This document shows positions 24,605 through 32,618 of a stretch of 64,000 bases of DNA, piece after piece. A program made the translations under genes and the position numbers. This DNA is from Myxococcaceae bacterium (GTDB lineage Bacteria; Myxococcota; Myxococcia; Myxococcales; Myxococcaceae). The DNA lies in NCBI GenBank assembly GCA_017881265.1, contig JADGRA010000014.1, positions 1 to 64,000 on the forward strand, given 5' to 3'. The notes beneath the pieces were generated by a model, which was given only the letters and a program-made list of their open reading frames with translations, searched no databases and was not told where the DNA came from. Position 1 is the stretch's first letter, and each line of letters starts with the position of its first letter.

Positions 24605-24668
24605 GGGCTCCTCGAAGGAGAAAACGCGGCGGGTACCGTGTAGCGCCCCGCTGCGGGCCTAATCAAGC

Positions 24669-25475
24669 TCAGTGTCGCCGGGTGGCGAACTTCTTCGTCT
24701 GTGCGGCAACCATCCGCAGCCTCGTCGCGCGGGGCAGCGGGGCCAGCAGCCAGGTGGTCAGCCGGTTGAACAGACCTGGCACCACCCGCGGGCGCCTTCC
24801 CAGCGCCCCCAGCGCGGCGCTCACCACGTGCTCCGGGTTCATCGCCGGGGGAAACGAGGACGTCCGCACCTGCGCGTAGGTGGGTGTTTCGGTCGGCCCC
24901 GCGGCGCAGGTGACCACATCCACGCCCCGCGGCTCGAGCTCCGCCCAGAGGCTGTCCCCGAAGTTCAGGAGAAAGGCCTTCGACCCGGCGTAGGTGGCCG
25001 AGTACGGAGAACCGATGATTCCCGCCACCGAAGACATCAACACCAGGCCGCCCCGCCCGCGCACCGCCATCTGGCGGCCAAACAAGTGGGCGAGAACCAG
25101 CGGGGCCCGGACGTTCACGTCCACCGAGCGCAGCACGTCGTCGAGTTCGAGCTCGAGAAAGCCCGACATCAGCGAGAGGGCCGCGTTGCAGACCACCAGA
25201 CCGACTTCCAGGTCCCTGGTGCCCTCTGCCACCGCCGCGAGAAGCCCGGGAGACGTCAGGTCGAGCGCAAGCACCTTCGTCTGGACCCGGTGCTTCTGGG
25301 ACAGCTCCGCCGCCAACGACTCGAGCGGTCCCCGGCGGCGGGCGAGGAGCACCAAACTCAGCCCACGCTGGGCCAGCGCACGAGCGAAGTACGCGCCGAT
25401 GCCCACCGACGCGCCCGCCACCAGCGCCCACGGGCCATAGCGGGCCAGGAAGCGCGGGCCCTTCAGAGCAGCCAT
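24669..25475 (-). CDS. Short-chain dehydrogenase, HSD17B12/ketoreductase-like
   Basis: This 268-residue classical SDR starts at ATG 25475, overlapping the upstream 5-alpha-reductase-like gene by 13 bp. The cofactor motif is ALVAGASVGIGAYFARAL, with LLARRRGPLESLAAEL favouring NADP(H). CNAAL replaces the usual NNAG. The catalytic Ser is in VLMSSVAG and the YxxxK in YAGSK. Overall it resembles the very-long-chain ketoacyl or 17-beta/3-keto-steroid reductase branch (COG0300). The C-terminal basic segment (RATRLRMVAAQTKKFATRRH) may contact the membrane. In this cluster a keto-steroid reductase role is plausible but not proven. Confidence 0.8.
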   Translation of the reverse strand: MAALKGPRFLARYGPWALVAGASVGIGAYFARALAQRGLSLVLLARRRGPLESLAAELSQKHRVQTKVLALDLTSPGLLAAVAEGTRDLEVGLVVCNAALSLMSGFLELELDDVLRSVDVNVRAPLVLAHLFGRQMAVRGRGGLVLMSSVAGIIGSPYSATYAGSKAFLLNFGDSLWAELEPRGVDVVTCAAGPTETPTYAQVRTSSFPPAMNPEHVVSAALGALGRRPRVVPGLFNRLTTWLLAPLPRATRLRMVAAQTKKFATRRH

Positions 25476-26221
25476 GGGAGGACCGCGCGGCGCTCCGGCG
25501 GGTAGTCGGGGAACGTCAGCTTGTACCAGCGGTGGTGAGAGAGCGCGCGCGGCAGCAGGTTGGCCGCGGTGAAGAGGAAGAACGACAGCCCCGCCAGCGA
25601 CCAGGTTGCCACCGCCCAGGCGCCCCACTCGATGAGCTCACCGAGGTAGTTGGGCGCCGATACCCAGCGGTAGGCGCCGCCGAACGGAATCCTGTAGCCG
25701 GTCTCGCCCGGCTTCCGGAGGGCGAAGAGGATGTTGTCGGAGCGAATGTTGATGGCCATGCCAGTGGCGAACAGCGCCACCCCGATGATGAAGCGGGGGT
25801 CCATAAACCAGCTCATTTCATAGTGTCCCAGCTGCGATATCCACCGCGCATTGACGTAAGCGTTGAGCAGATTGAAGGTAATCGCCATCGCCGCCACCGA
25901 CAGCGGCATCGGCTTCTGCCCAGCCTTCAGCCGCAGCGGGTAGATGAACGCCCGATGTGCGTAGTGCGTGAGCCACATGGCCGCCAGGGCGAGCGGCACT
26001 GGCTCCAGGGCGTGGGCACCGGCCGCGTAGATGCAGGCGAAGGCGAGCGCGGCGGGGCTCTCCATCACCATCCAGCCAACGCGGTTGGAAATCATGATTC
26101 CCCAGCCGGCGCGGGTGTGACGGCCGTAGGGAGCCACCACGAGGAAGAGCGAGATGAAAACCATCGCGCCGACTGCGATTAGTCCCCAGGCAACCCAGTC
26201 ATGGACCTGAAGTTCATTCAT
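25463..26221 (-). CDS. Steroid 5-alpha-reductase (SRD5A/DET2)-like protein
   Basis: This 252-residue membrane protein starts at ATG 26221. It has six to seven helices, and the C-terminus is the family signature. GYRIPFGGAYRWVSAPNYLG is followed by ELIEWGAWAVATWS and ends in SHHRWYKLTFPDYPPERRAV. Human SRD5A1 has the same order (YKIPRGGLFEYVSAANYFGE, HHEWY, YPKFR). The NADPH-binding Asn/Arg region (INIRSDN) is present. The family reduces the C4-C5 double bond of 3-oxo-delta-4-steroids; related bacterial proteins may reduce other enones. It is first in the four-gene cluster, and its stop overlaps the next start. Confidence 0.83.
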   Translation of the reverse strand: MNELQVHDWVAWGLIAVGAMVFISLFLVVAPYGRHTRAGWGIMISNRVGWMVMESPAALAFACIYAAGAHALEPVPLALAAMWLTHYAHRAFIYPLRLKAGQKPMPLSVAAMAITFNLLNAYVNARWISQLGHYEMSWFMDPRFIIGVALFATGMAINIRSDNILFALRKPGETGYRIPFGGAYRWVSAPNYLGELIEWGAWAVATWSLAGLSFFLFTAANLLPRALSHHRWYKLTFPDYPPERRAVLPWLL

Positions 26222-26559
26222 GGGTGCTTGGCTTCCTGGCTATTTGCGTCCGGCAGCATCATCTCGAGGCACTTCACTTCAGGAGCCCTCGCCTCTACGC
26301 TTGGACCGAGGAACGTCGGCTCGGTTATTCGGGAAACTGGCTCTCAAGTCACGAGCAAATCGTTTGGCGGGGCACTTTGGTGAATCCATCGAGCCAACAG
26401 CGCCTTGCCTGCCGGACGGGCACGCCTGTCACCTTCGCTACGCCGGACGGAAACCGGGCCGAGCAGCGCCGCCCGGCAGGCCAATTTGCCTTGACCGCGA
26501 GTCAGCCACCGGTCAGAAGCCGTGCTCGCTTCCCGAAACTTCGAGCCGGGCCCAGCGGA

Positions 26560-27117
26560 ATGTCGTCGCCAAGTCGCGTCCTGCCGAAGCGGAGACGATG
26601 GGGTGGAGCGGAGGCGCGGCGATGCGCGCTGGCCATTCTCTGGGTGACGGTGTCGCTGGTCGGCTGTGACGCGCCTTCCACCTTCGTGGTGCTCGACAAC
26701 CGGTATCCAGAGTCGGCGACCAATGCGGCCGTGGTTTACCAGGCATTCTGGCAAGCCATCTCGTTTCAGACGCCCATCGCGCCGGGCTCATCGTCGAGCC
26801 CACAGAGCACCATTGCCGCATCGAGCAACCTGGCCTACGTCGTCCTCGCCCCAGGGTGGGACCCGACCAGTGCCAAGCCACCGACGGCCCTCGTCGTCAT
26901 GCAGTCGCGCAGCGGCTTCTCCGTCAGCCTCAACCAGACGCTGCACATTCCCGTCGATGACGCCACTTTCGCCGGCAACTGTGCGGCCGGAAGCGTCCTC
27001 TCCCAGGCGGAGGCGAACTTTCTTACGGAAATCGTGTTTGCACCTCTCTTCATGGCCGTCAGCTACGACGCCGCGACCTGCACCTCCACACCCAAGAGCG
27101 ACGCCGGCGGGTCCTGA
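26560..27117 (+). CDS. Lipoprotein upstream of OprB-like porin
   Basis: This 185-residue protein starts at ATG 26560; a long spurious upstream extension of the frame is ignored. A basic N-region is followed by a hydrophobic core and lipobox (LAILWVTVSLVGC). The mature part is largely beta/helical with two Cys near the end (NCAAG and ATCTS). The stop overlaps the porin start by one base (TGATG). No family was recognised. It probably forms an envelope operon with the porin and the next outer-membrane protein. Confidence 0.65.
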   Translation: MSSPSRVLPKRRRWGGAEARRCALAILWVTVSLVGCDAPSTFVVLDNRYPESATNAAVVYQAFWQAISFQTPIAPGSSSSPQSTIAASSNLAYVVLAPGWDPTSAKPPTALVVMQSRSGFSVSLNQTLHIPVDDATFAGNCAAGSVLSQAEANFLTEIVFAPLFMAVSYDAATCTSTPKSDAGGS

Positions 27118-28640
27118 TGAAGCGCTGGTCCGGCACTCCGCAAGACCCGTGGGGCTGTCTGGCCAGGCGGTACGTCGTCGGCGGGCTGCGTCTGGCTGTC
27201 GCTACCTTGGCACTCCTGGCCGCGCCGCAGGCACAGGCGCAAGCAGAGGCTCAGCCGGCATCCCCAGCGGCCGACGATGGCGCCCCGTTCAGCCTCATGG
27301 GGCTGCTCGCACAGCACGGGTTGCACGACATCCGTAGCGAGAGTTGGAACCTCTACGGCCAATTCACCTACATCTCGAACTGGAAGCCGTCCTTCCCGGC
27401 GCCGTACACGAATTCCGACGGCAGCATCAACTCGCTGGTGCCGGACGCGGAGCAAAGCTTCACCGGCACCTTCACCCTCTTCTTTGGGCTGAGACTGTGG
27501 CCCGGCGGCGAGGGGTACTTCGTTCCGGAGGTGATTTCCGAGCGGCCTTTCTCCAACCTCCGGGGCATCGGCGGCGCCATTCAGAACTTCGAGCTCCAGA
27601 AGACAGGGGCCGAGACGCCCCAGGTGTACCACTCCCGAATTCTTCTTCGACAGACCATTGGGCTAGGCGGGGCCGAAGTCGTTCGACCGTCGGCCCCCAT
27701 GGTGCTGGGAACGGTGGTCGACAGCCACCGGATTGTGCTGACGGTCGGCAACTTCTCGGACCTCGACGTCCTCGACCGAAGCAATGTCGCGTTTGACCCC
27801 CGCCAGACGTTCCTCAACATGGCCTTCATGACGTACGCCGCGTGGGACTTTGCGGCGGACGCCCGGGGCTACTCGTATGGGGCCGCGGTGGAACTGTACT
27901 GGGATGACTGGGTCCTGCGCTTTGCCCGGATGGCCCCGCCGCAAAACCCCAACCAGCTCCCCATCAATTTCCACCTCTGGCAGTACTACGGCGACGCCCT
28001 GGAGCTGGAGCACGACCACGTCCTGTTTGGGCAGCCCGGGGCCATTCGAATTCTCGGCTACCGGAACTTCGAATTCATCGGGCGCTTCAGCGATGCCATC
28101 TCGGCGTACGCGGCCAACCCAGCCAAGAACGCCGCCGCCTGCACCAGCTTCAACTATGGCTCAGGCAACTTCACCGCCCCGGACCTGTGCTGGGTGCGAA
28201 AGGGGAACCAGAAGCTCGGCATCGGCATCAGCATCGAGCAATTCGTCGCCAAGGACATCGGCCTGTTTCTGCGGGCCATGTATGCCGACGGAGAGAGCGA
28301 GGTCGACGCCTTCGACCCGGCCGACCGCTCCTTCACCATTGGCGCCATTGCCCGAGGCTCGTGGTGGGGGCGGCCTTTCGACGTCACCGGCGTTGGGTTC
28401 GGCATGAGCTGGATTTCCACCATTCACGCGCAGTACCTCGCGATGGGGGGAGTCGACGGCTTCGTCGGCGATGGCCACCTCCAACAGGGCGGCGAGGGAA
28501 TTTTCGAGGTGTTCTACAGTGTGAATTTCTTCAAGGCCCTCTGGCTCTCGGGGGACTACCAATTCCTCTGGCACCCGGGCTTCAACACGGCGCGAGGCCC
28601 GGTCAGCATTCTTGGAGTGAGGGTCCATGCGGAGTTCTAG
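27117..28640 (+). CDS. OprB-like carbohydrate-selective porin
   Basis: This 507-residue protein starts at ATG 27117, coupled to the lipoprotein. The signal peptide covers RLAVATLALLAAPQAQAQAE. The barrel matches the OprB family: LHDIRSESWNLYGQFTYISN, then VLTVGNFSDLDVLDRSNVAF, DPRQTFLNMAFMTYAAWDFA and ADARGYSYGAAVELY. It ends in a C-terminal aromatic (VHAEF) as expected for BAM-dependent barrels. OprB porins carry sugars through the outer membrane; the actual substrate is unknown. The next gene overlaps by 14 bp. Confidence 0.82.
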   Translation: MKRWSGTPQDPWGCLARRYVVGGLRLAVATLALLAAPQAQAQAEAQPASPAADDGAPFSLMGLLAQHGLHDIRSESWNLYGQFTYISNWKPSFPAPYTNSDGSINSLVPDAEQSFTGTFTLFFGLRLWPGGEGYFVPEVISERPFSNLRGIGGAIQNFELQKTGAETPQVYHSRILLRQTIGLGGAEVVRPSAPMVLGTVVDSHRIVLTVGNFSDLDVLDRSNVAFDPRQTFLNMAFMTYAAWDFAADARGYSYGAAVELYWDDWVLRFARMAPPQNPNQLPINFHLWQYYGDALELEHDHVLFGQPGAIRILGYRNFEFIGRFSDAISAYAANPAKNAAACTSFNYGSGNFTAPDLCWVRKGNQKLGIGISIEQFVAKDIGLFLRAMYADGESEVDAFDPADRSFTIGAIARGSWWGRPFDVTGVGFGMSWISTIHAQYLAMGGVDGFVGDGHLQQGGEGIFEVFYSVNFFKALWLSGDYQFLWHPGFNTARGPVSILGVRVHAEF

Positions 28641-29553
28641 CCCGCTTGCCCTCGGCGTCCTCTTGCTCGCTGCGAGCGCTCAGGCACAGCAGCCGGCCCA
28701 AGGCTTCGCGGTGGAGCGCCTCTACCTGTCCGCGCCGGGCGCTGGCTGGTTCGTCATGGACGGCCTGGACATGCATGGCGGGCTGGGAGGGGCGGTGAAC
28801 ATCACGGTCGGCTACGAGAGGAATGCCCTTCGCCTGACCGAGGGCGCTCAGAGCCTGGCAGTCGTCTCGGACCGCGCCTTCCTCGACATCGGCGGGGCAG
28901 TCACGTTCGGCTGCTGGCGCTTCTACCTCAACCTGGACCTTCCGCTGGATACCCAGGGCCAGTCCGGAACGCTGGGCGGCTACTCGTACACGGCACCGTC
29001 GGTGGATTTGGCCTCGCACCCGGACACGCTGTCCGACGTGCGCCTCGGAGTCGACGTCCGGATTCTCGGCGGGCCAAGCGGTCCGTTTCGCCTCGGTGCC
29101 GGGGTGCAGCTCTTCATCCCCAACGGCAACCGCGCCGACTACGACACCGACGACACCTTCCGGGCGATGCTTCGCCTCCTGGTTGCCGGCGACGTGGGGC
29201 TCTTCACCTACGCCGGCCAACTTGGGGTGCACCTCCGGCCGCTGGACAACTACCCGGTGCCCGGAAGCCCCGAGGGCAGCGAGCTGCTCTTCGGCGTTGC
29301 CGCCGGGGTACGACTGCCTGTCGGCACTCTGGCCTTCATCGTCGGCCCCGAAGTTTATGGGGCCACAGCGTTTCGCACCTTCCTGGCCGCCACCAGCACG
29401 GCGCTGGAGGGGCTACTCACACTGAGAGTCGAGGGGACGGGCGCCGAGGGGCCGCAGCTACGCTTCAAGCTCGGTGCGGGGGGTGGACTCAACCCACAGT
29501 TCGGCGCGCCCGAATGGCGGCTCGTCCTGTCCATCGAGCTCTTCGCCTATTGA
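28627..29553 (+). CDS. Outer-membrane beta-barrel protein
   Basis: This 308-residue protein starts at ATG 28627. The signal peptide is SPLALGVLLLAASAQAQQ. The rest is amphipathic beta strands with Gly-rich turns (GGLGGAVNITVGYERNAL, FGCWRFYLNLDLPL, GVQLFIPNGNRADYDTDD) and a C-terminal aromatic strand (WRLVLSIELFAY). It resembles the barrel found ahead of OmpA domains in myxobacterial outer-membrane proteins, but no OmpA domain follows. It overlaps the porin gene by 14 bp and is the last gene of this operon. Confidence 0.72.
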   Translation: MRSSSPLALGVLLLAASAQAQQPAQGFAVERLYLSAPGAGWFVMDGLDMHGGLGGAVNITVGYERNALRLTEGAQSLAVVSDRAFLDIGGAVTFGCWRFYLNLDLPLDTQGQSGTLGGYSYTAPSVDLASHPDTLSDVRLGVDVRILGGPSGPFRLGAGVQLFIPNGNRADYDTDDTFRAMLRLLVAGDVGLFTYAGQLGVHLRPLDNYPVPGSPEGSELLFGVAAGVRLPVGTLAFIVGPEVYGATAFRTFLAATSTALEGLLTLRVEGTGAEGPQLRFKLGAGGGLNPQFGAPEWRLVLSIELFAY

Positions 29554-29658
29554 GACGAGTTGAGAAGGGATGGGCGGGCGCCTGCTCCCGGCGAGTCGCC
29601 GCGCCGGGCTAAGCGAACGAGCGCCACGCGAGCGGCGGAAGCCGTGCCGCGCTCGGGT

Positions 29659-30792
29659 TCAGTGGCCGAACCACCGCGCGCGGCGGCTGGAGCCGAACTG
29701 TTCCTTCGCCACCCGCAGTTCCTCAGAGGGCTCGTGAAACATCCCGGTTGGCTTGGGCCCTGAGAAGAAATCCACGTCGACGCGGGCAATTCGGTTGGCG
29801 CCGAATTCGATGTAACACGATCCCGCGCCGGGGTATTTCGCTATGGGCTCCTGCTGGCGGAGCATTGCAATCAGGTTTGCCGCGACCGTGCGTGCAGTGC
29901 CTTCGGCGAAGACACCCGCCTTGGGAGCGCCCGTGTTGGCGAGGTCGCCGACTGCATAGACACCGGGGAACTTGGTCTCGAGCGTCCTCGGGTCGATGGT
30001 GACCCAACCGTTCTCCGTCATCCCTGTCGCGATGACGACGTCAGGCGCACGATGCTTCGGGACTCCCAGGAACAGCTCGCACGGGAGCTCGCGACCGTCG
30101 TCGAGGGCGACTACCTTTCGCGAGGCATCTACGGAGGCGACTCGGCGATTGGGGATGTACTCGATGTTGCGCTCGGCGAATGCGGCAATCAGTGCCTTGG
30201 ACGTCTCCGGTGAGGGCGGCACTGGGCTCGGCAGTGGGTTCACGAGCGTGATGTGACAGTCGCTGCGCATCCCACGCGTGAGGAGATAGTCGTGGAGCAA
30301 GAGGGCGCACTCGCTCGGCGCGGGTGGACACTTGTAGGGTGCCCCGCAGACGCCAATCACGGCGTGCCCTCTGATGAAGGTCGGCAGCACGTCGCGTAGG
30401 TGAAACGCCCCTGGAACCGAGTAGAACTCGTTCTGGCCGAGGGTGATGCCGGGTGTGGTGGAGACGTCGTACGTCGCGCCCAGCGCGATGACGAGAACGT
30501 CTGCGTCGTGGGTGCCAACGTTGGTCATGACCCGGCGAGCGACCGGATCGATCGCCGTCACCGTCTCGCGCCTGAGAACGACGCCCGGCTTCACAAACGC
30601 TCGATACGGCAACTTCACGGATGCCGCAGTGGCACGACCAAACATCACGTCCAGCTTCGAATAACCGAAGACAAAGGCTTCGGCTTCTTCAATGACAGTA
30701 ATGGCCGCGCTGTCTCCGAGCGCCTCGGAGAGCAAAGTGCTGAGTTCGAGACCAGCAAAACCCGCACCGAGTATGAGGAACCGCGCCACCAT
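29659..30792 (-). CDS. FAD-dependent oxidoreductase, sulfide:quinone reductase-like
   Basis: This 377-residue flavoprotein starts at the first codon, 30792. The N-terminal FAD site is FLILGAGFAGLELSTLLSEA. The second dinucleotide fold and VIATGMTENGWVTIDPRTLE, followed by GVYAVGDLANTGAPKAGVFA, are typical of the SQR/NDH-2 superfamily. CGAPYKCPPAPSECALLLHD resembles the CPPAP segment of sulfide:quinone oxidoreductases and flavocytochrome c. There are few candidate redox Cys, so quinone reduction with another donor is possible. It is monocistronic and converges on the outer-membrane protein gene. Confidence 0.8.
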   Translation of the reverse strand: MVARFLILGAGFAGLELSTLLSEALGDSAAITVIEEAEAFVFGYSKLDVMFGRATAASVKLPYRAFVKPGVVLRRETVTAIDPVARRVMTNVGTHDADVLVIALGATYDVSTTPGITLGQNEFYSVPGAFHLRDVLPTFIRGHAVIGVCGAPYKCPPAPSECALLLHDYLLTRGMRSDCHITLVNPLPSPVPPSPETSKALIAAFAERNIEYIPNRRVASVDASRKVVALDDGRELPCELFLGVPKHRAPDVVIATGMTENGWVTIDPRTLETKFPGVYAVGDLANTGAPKAGVFAEGTARTVAANLIAMLRQQEPIAKYPGAGSCYIEFGANRIARVDVDFFSGPKPTGMFHEPSEELRVAKEQFGSSRRARWFGH

Positions 30793-30850
30793 CAGCCTGC
30801 CTCCCCGGTCCTAGGTCCGCAGGCAGGAAAAGGAACCCCGAAGAGTTGGA

Positions 30851-31216
30851 CTATTGAACCTTCGCGCATCGGGGCAGCACCGGCAAGCACCCACCCACCA
30901 ACGCGCGCGACGACTGCGGGTGAATGCAGCTCGGTCCTTCACCGCCACAATGATGTCGCGCGTCTCCTCGAGCTTCCCGCGGAAGACCTTCCGGTGGGTG
31001 ATGGTAGTCGAGTCCAGCGCTCTCCAGACGGAGGACAGCGGAATCGCTGCTTTCGCATTGAGCTTCGATGCCAACCGAACCGTGCACCGGGGGCTGGAGT
31101 GATGCGCGGTCGCCCACGCGAAGCTCGAGGCTGGCCTGGTCACTGATTTCGAGCACGGTGCCTGTCTTGGTCGCCGTGTAGCCAATCCTGAGTGCGGCAA
31201 CGGCAACGGCAGACAT
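30851..31216 (-). CDS. Doubtful small ORF, possibly frameshifted
   Basis: This minus-strand frame of 121 residues starts at ATG 31216. The first 60 residues look protein-like (RIGYTATKTGTVLEISDQAS, LELRVGDRASLQ). The rest does not, whereas a neighbouring frame reads DSTTITHRKVFRGKLEETRD and IIVAVKDRAAFTRSRRARWW over the same bases. A frameshift near 31020-31090 would join them. No family is recognised. The remainder of the interval 30793-31529 has no other gene and must contain the promoter of the DAHP synthase gene. Confidence 0.3.
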   Translation of the reverse strand: MSAVAVAALRIGYTATKTGTVLEISDQASLELRVGDRASLQPPVHGSVGIEAQCESSDSAVLRLESAGLDYHHPPEGLPREARGDARHHCGGEGPSCIHPQSSRALVGGCLPVLPRCAKVQ

Positions 31217-31529
31217 CGTCACCAGACGAGCGAATACGACGCGTTGAACTCACTCCGCTGGTCGGGCTCAGGGCGTGCCCAGCGTCGACCCTCACTGGCC
31301 GGCGCTTCCGCCGCGCTTGCGAAGTCACGCACCGTTTTGCAACGGGTATGCACGCGTTTTGGAATCTACCATCGCGCTCGCGCACCGCCATTGCCAGAGG
31401 CGCCAGAGCAGCCAAGGAAGCAGTGAGGGCTGGATGGATGCTATCAACCAGGGTGGCGTCTCATCGGCTCGCAGGCGCGACGTCGTTGAGGCGTTAAGCT
31501 CGCCCTCTTGTGATTTCGTGGGAAGCCAA

Positions 31530-32618
31530 GTGCAACAGACTGAGAACCTCAATGTCATCGGCTTCGATGTCATGCCCTCGCCAGATACGGTGAAGGGGAA
31601 ACTGCCTCTCAGCGCCCGGGCGGCCAAGTCCGTGCTCGAGGGGCGCGCAGGCGTGGAGGCCATCCTGGATGGCAGGGATTCCCGGCTCTTCGTCGTGGTC
31701 GGCCCCTGCTCCATCCACGACCCGGTGGCCAGTCTGGACTACGCGCAGCGGCTCAAACAGCTCAGCGACGAGGTAGGTGAAACGCTCCTCGTGGTGATGC
31801 GCGTTTACTTCGAGAAGCCGCGCACGGTGGCTGGATGGAAGGGCTTCATCAACGACCCTTACATGGATGACACCTTTCGCGTGGACGAAGGCATCAGCAA
31901 GGCGCGCCGCTTCCTTCTGGATGTCAACGAGCTCGGCTTGCCTGTGGGAACGGAAGCCTTGGACCCGATTGCGCCCCAGTACTATGGCGACCTCGTGTCG
32001 TGGACAGCCATTGGGGCACGGACGGCTGAATCCCAGACCCACCGGGAGATGTCTTCTGGCCTGTCCACGCCGGTGGGATTCAAGAATGGAACCGATGGCG
32101 ACATCGAAGTCGCCGTCAACGGCATCCTCTCTGCAAGCCGGCCCCATAGCTTCTTGGGAATCAACGGCCGGGGCGAGTCGGCCATCGTCCGGACACGAGG
32201 CAACCGGTATGGCCATCTCGTCCTGCGCGGGGGTGGAGGTCGCCCCAACTTCGACGCCGTCTCCATCCGGATGGCCGAGGAGGCCCTCGGCAAGGCGTCC
32301 TTGCCCAAAGACATCGTCGTCGACTGCTCACACGGCAACTCCTGGAAGCAGCCCGAATTGCAACCTCTCGTGATGAAGGACGTCATCCAGCAGGTTGGCA
32401 ACGCAAACACATCCCTGGTGGGCCTGATGGTGGAGAGCTTTCTGGTGGCGGGCAATCAGCCAATTCCATCCGACCGCTCCAAGCTCAAGTACGGCTGCTC
32501 AGTCACGGACGCGTGCGTGGGATGGGACATGACAGCCCAAATGCTTCGGGAAGCCCACCAGGCCCTGAGCAAGTTCTTGCCGCAGCGTGAACGGCCCCAA
32601 AAGCCCCGTGTCGCCTAG
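31530..32618 (+). CDS. aroG: DAHP synthase, class I (AroG type)
   Basis: This is a 362-residue protein from GTG 31530, the start that gives the usual family length; the frame is open further upstream. Conserved blocks include LFVVVGPCSIHDPVASLDYA, VYFEKPRTVAGWKGFINDP, GARTAESQTHREMSSGLS (with PVGFKNGTDG following) and VDCSHGNSWKQ. The enzyme condenses phosphoenolpyruvate and erythrose 4-phosphate, the first step of aromatic amino-acid synthesis. Feedback-site residues were not examined. The prephenate dehydrogenase-chorismate mutase gene overlaps its 3' end by 32 bp, so this is an operon feeding tyrosine. Confidence 0.92.
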   Translation: MQQTENLNVIGFDVMPSPDTVKGKLPLSARAAKSVLEGRAGVEAILDGRDSRLFVVVGPCSIHDPVASLDYAQRLKQLSDEVGETLLVVMRVYFEKPRTVAGWKGFINDPYMDDTFRVDEGISKARRFLLDVNELGLPVGTEALDPIAPQYYGDLVSWTAIGARTAESQTHREMSSGLSTPVGFKNGTDGDIEVAVNGILSASRPHSFLGINGRGESAIVRTRGNRYGHLVLRGGGGRPNFDAVSIRMAEEALGKASLPKDIVVDCSHGNSWKQPELQPLVMKDVIQQVGNANTSLVGLMVESFLVAGNQPIPSDRSKLKYGCSVTDACVGWDMTAQMLREAHQALSKFLPQRERPQKPRVA

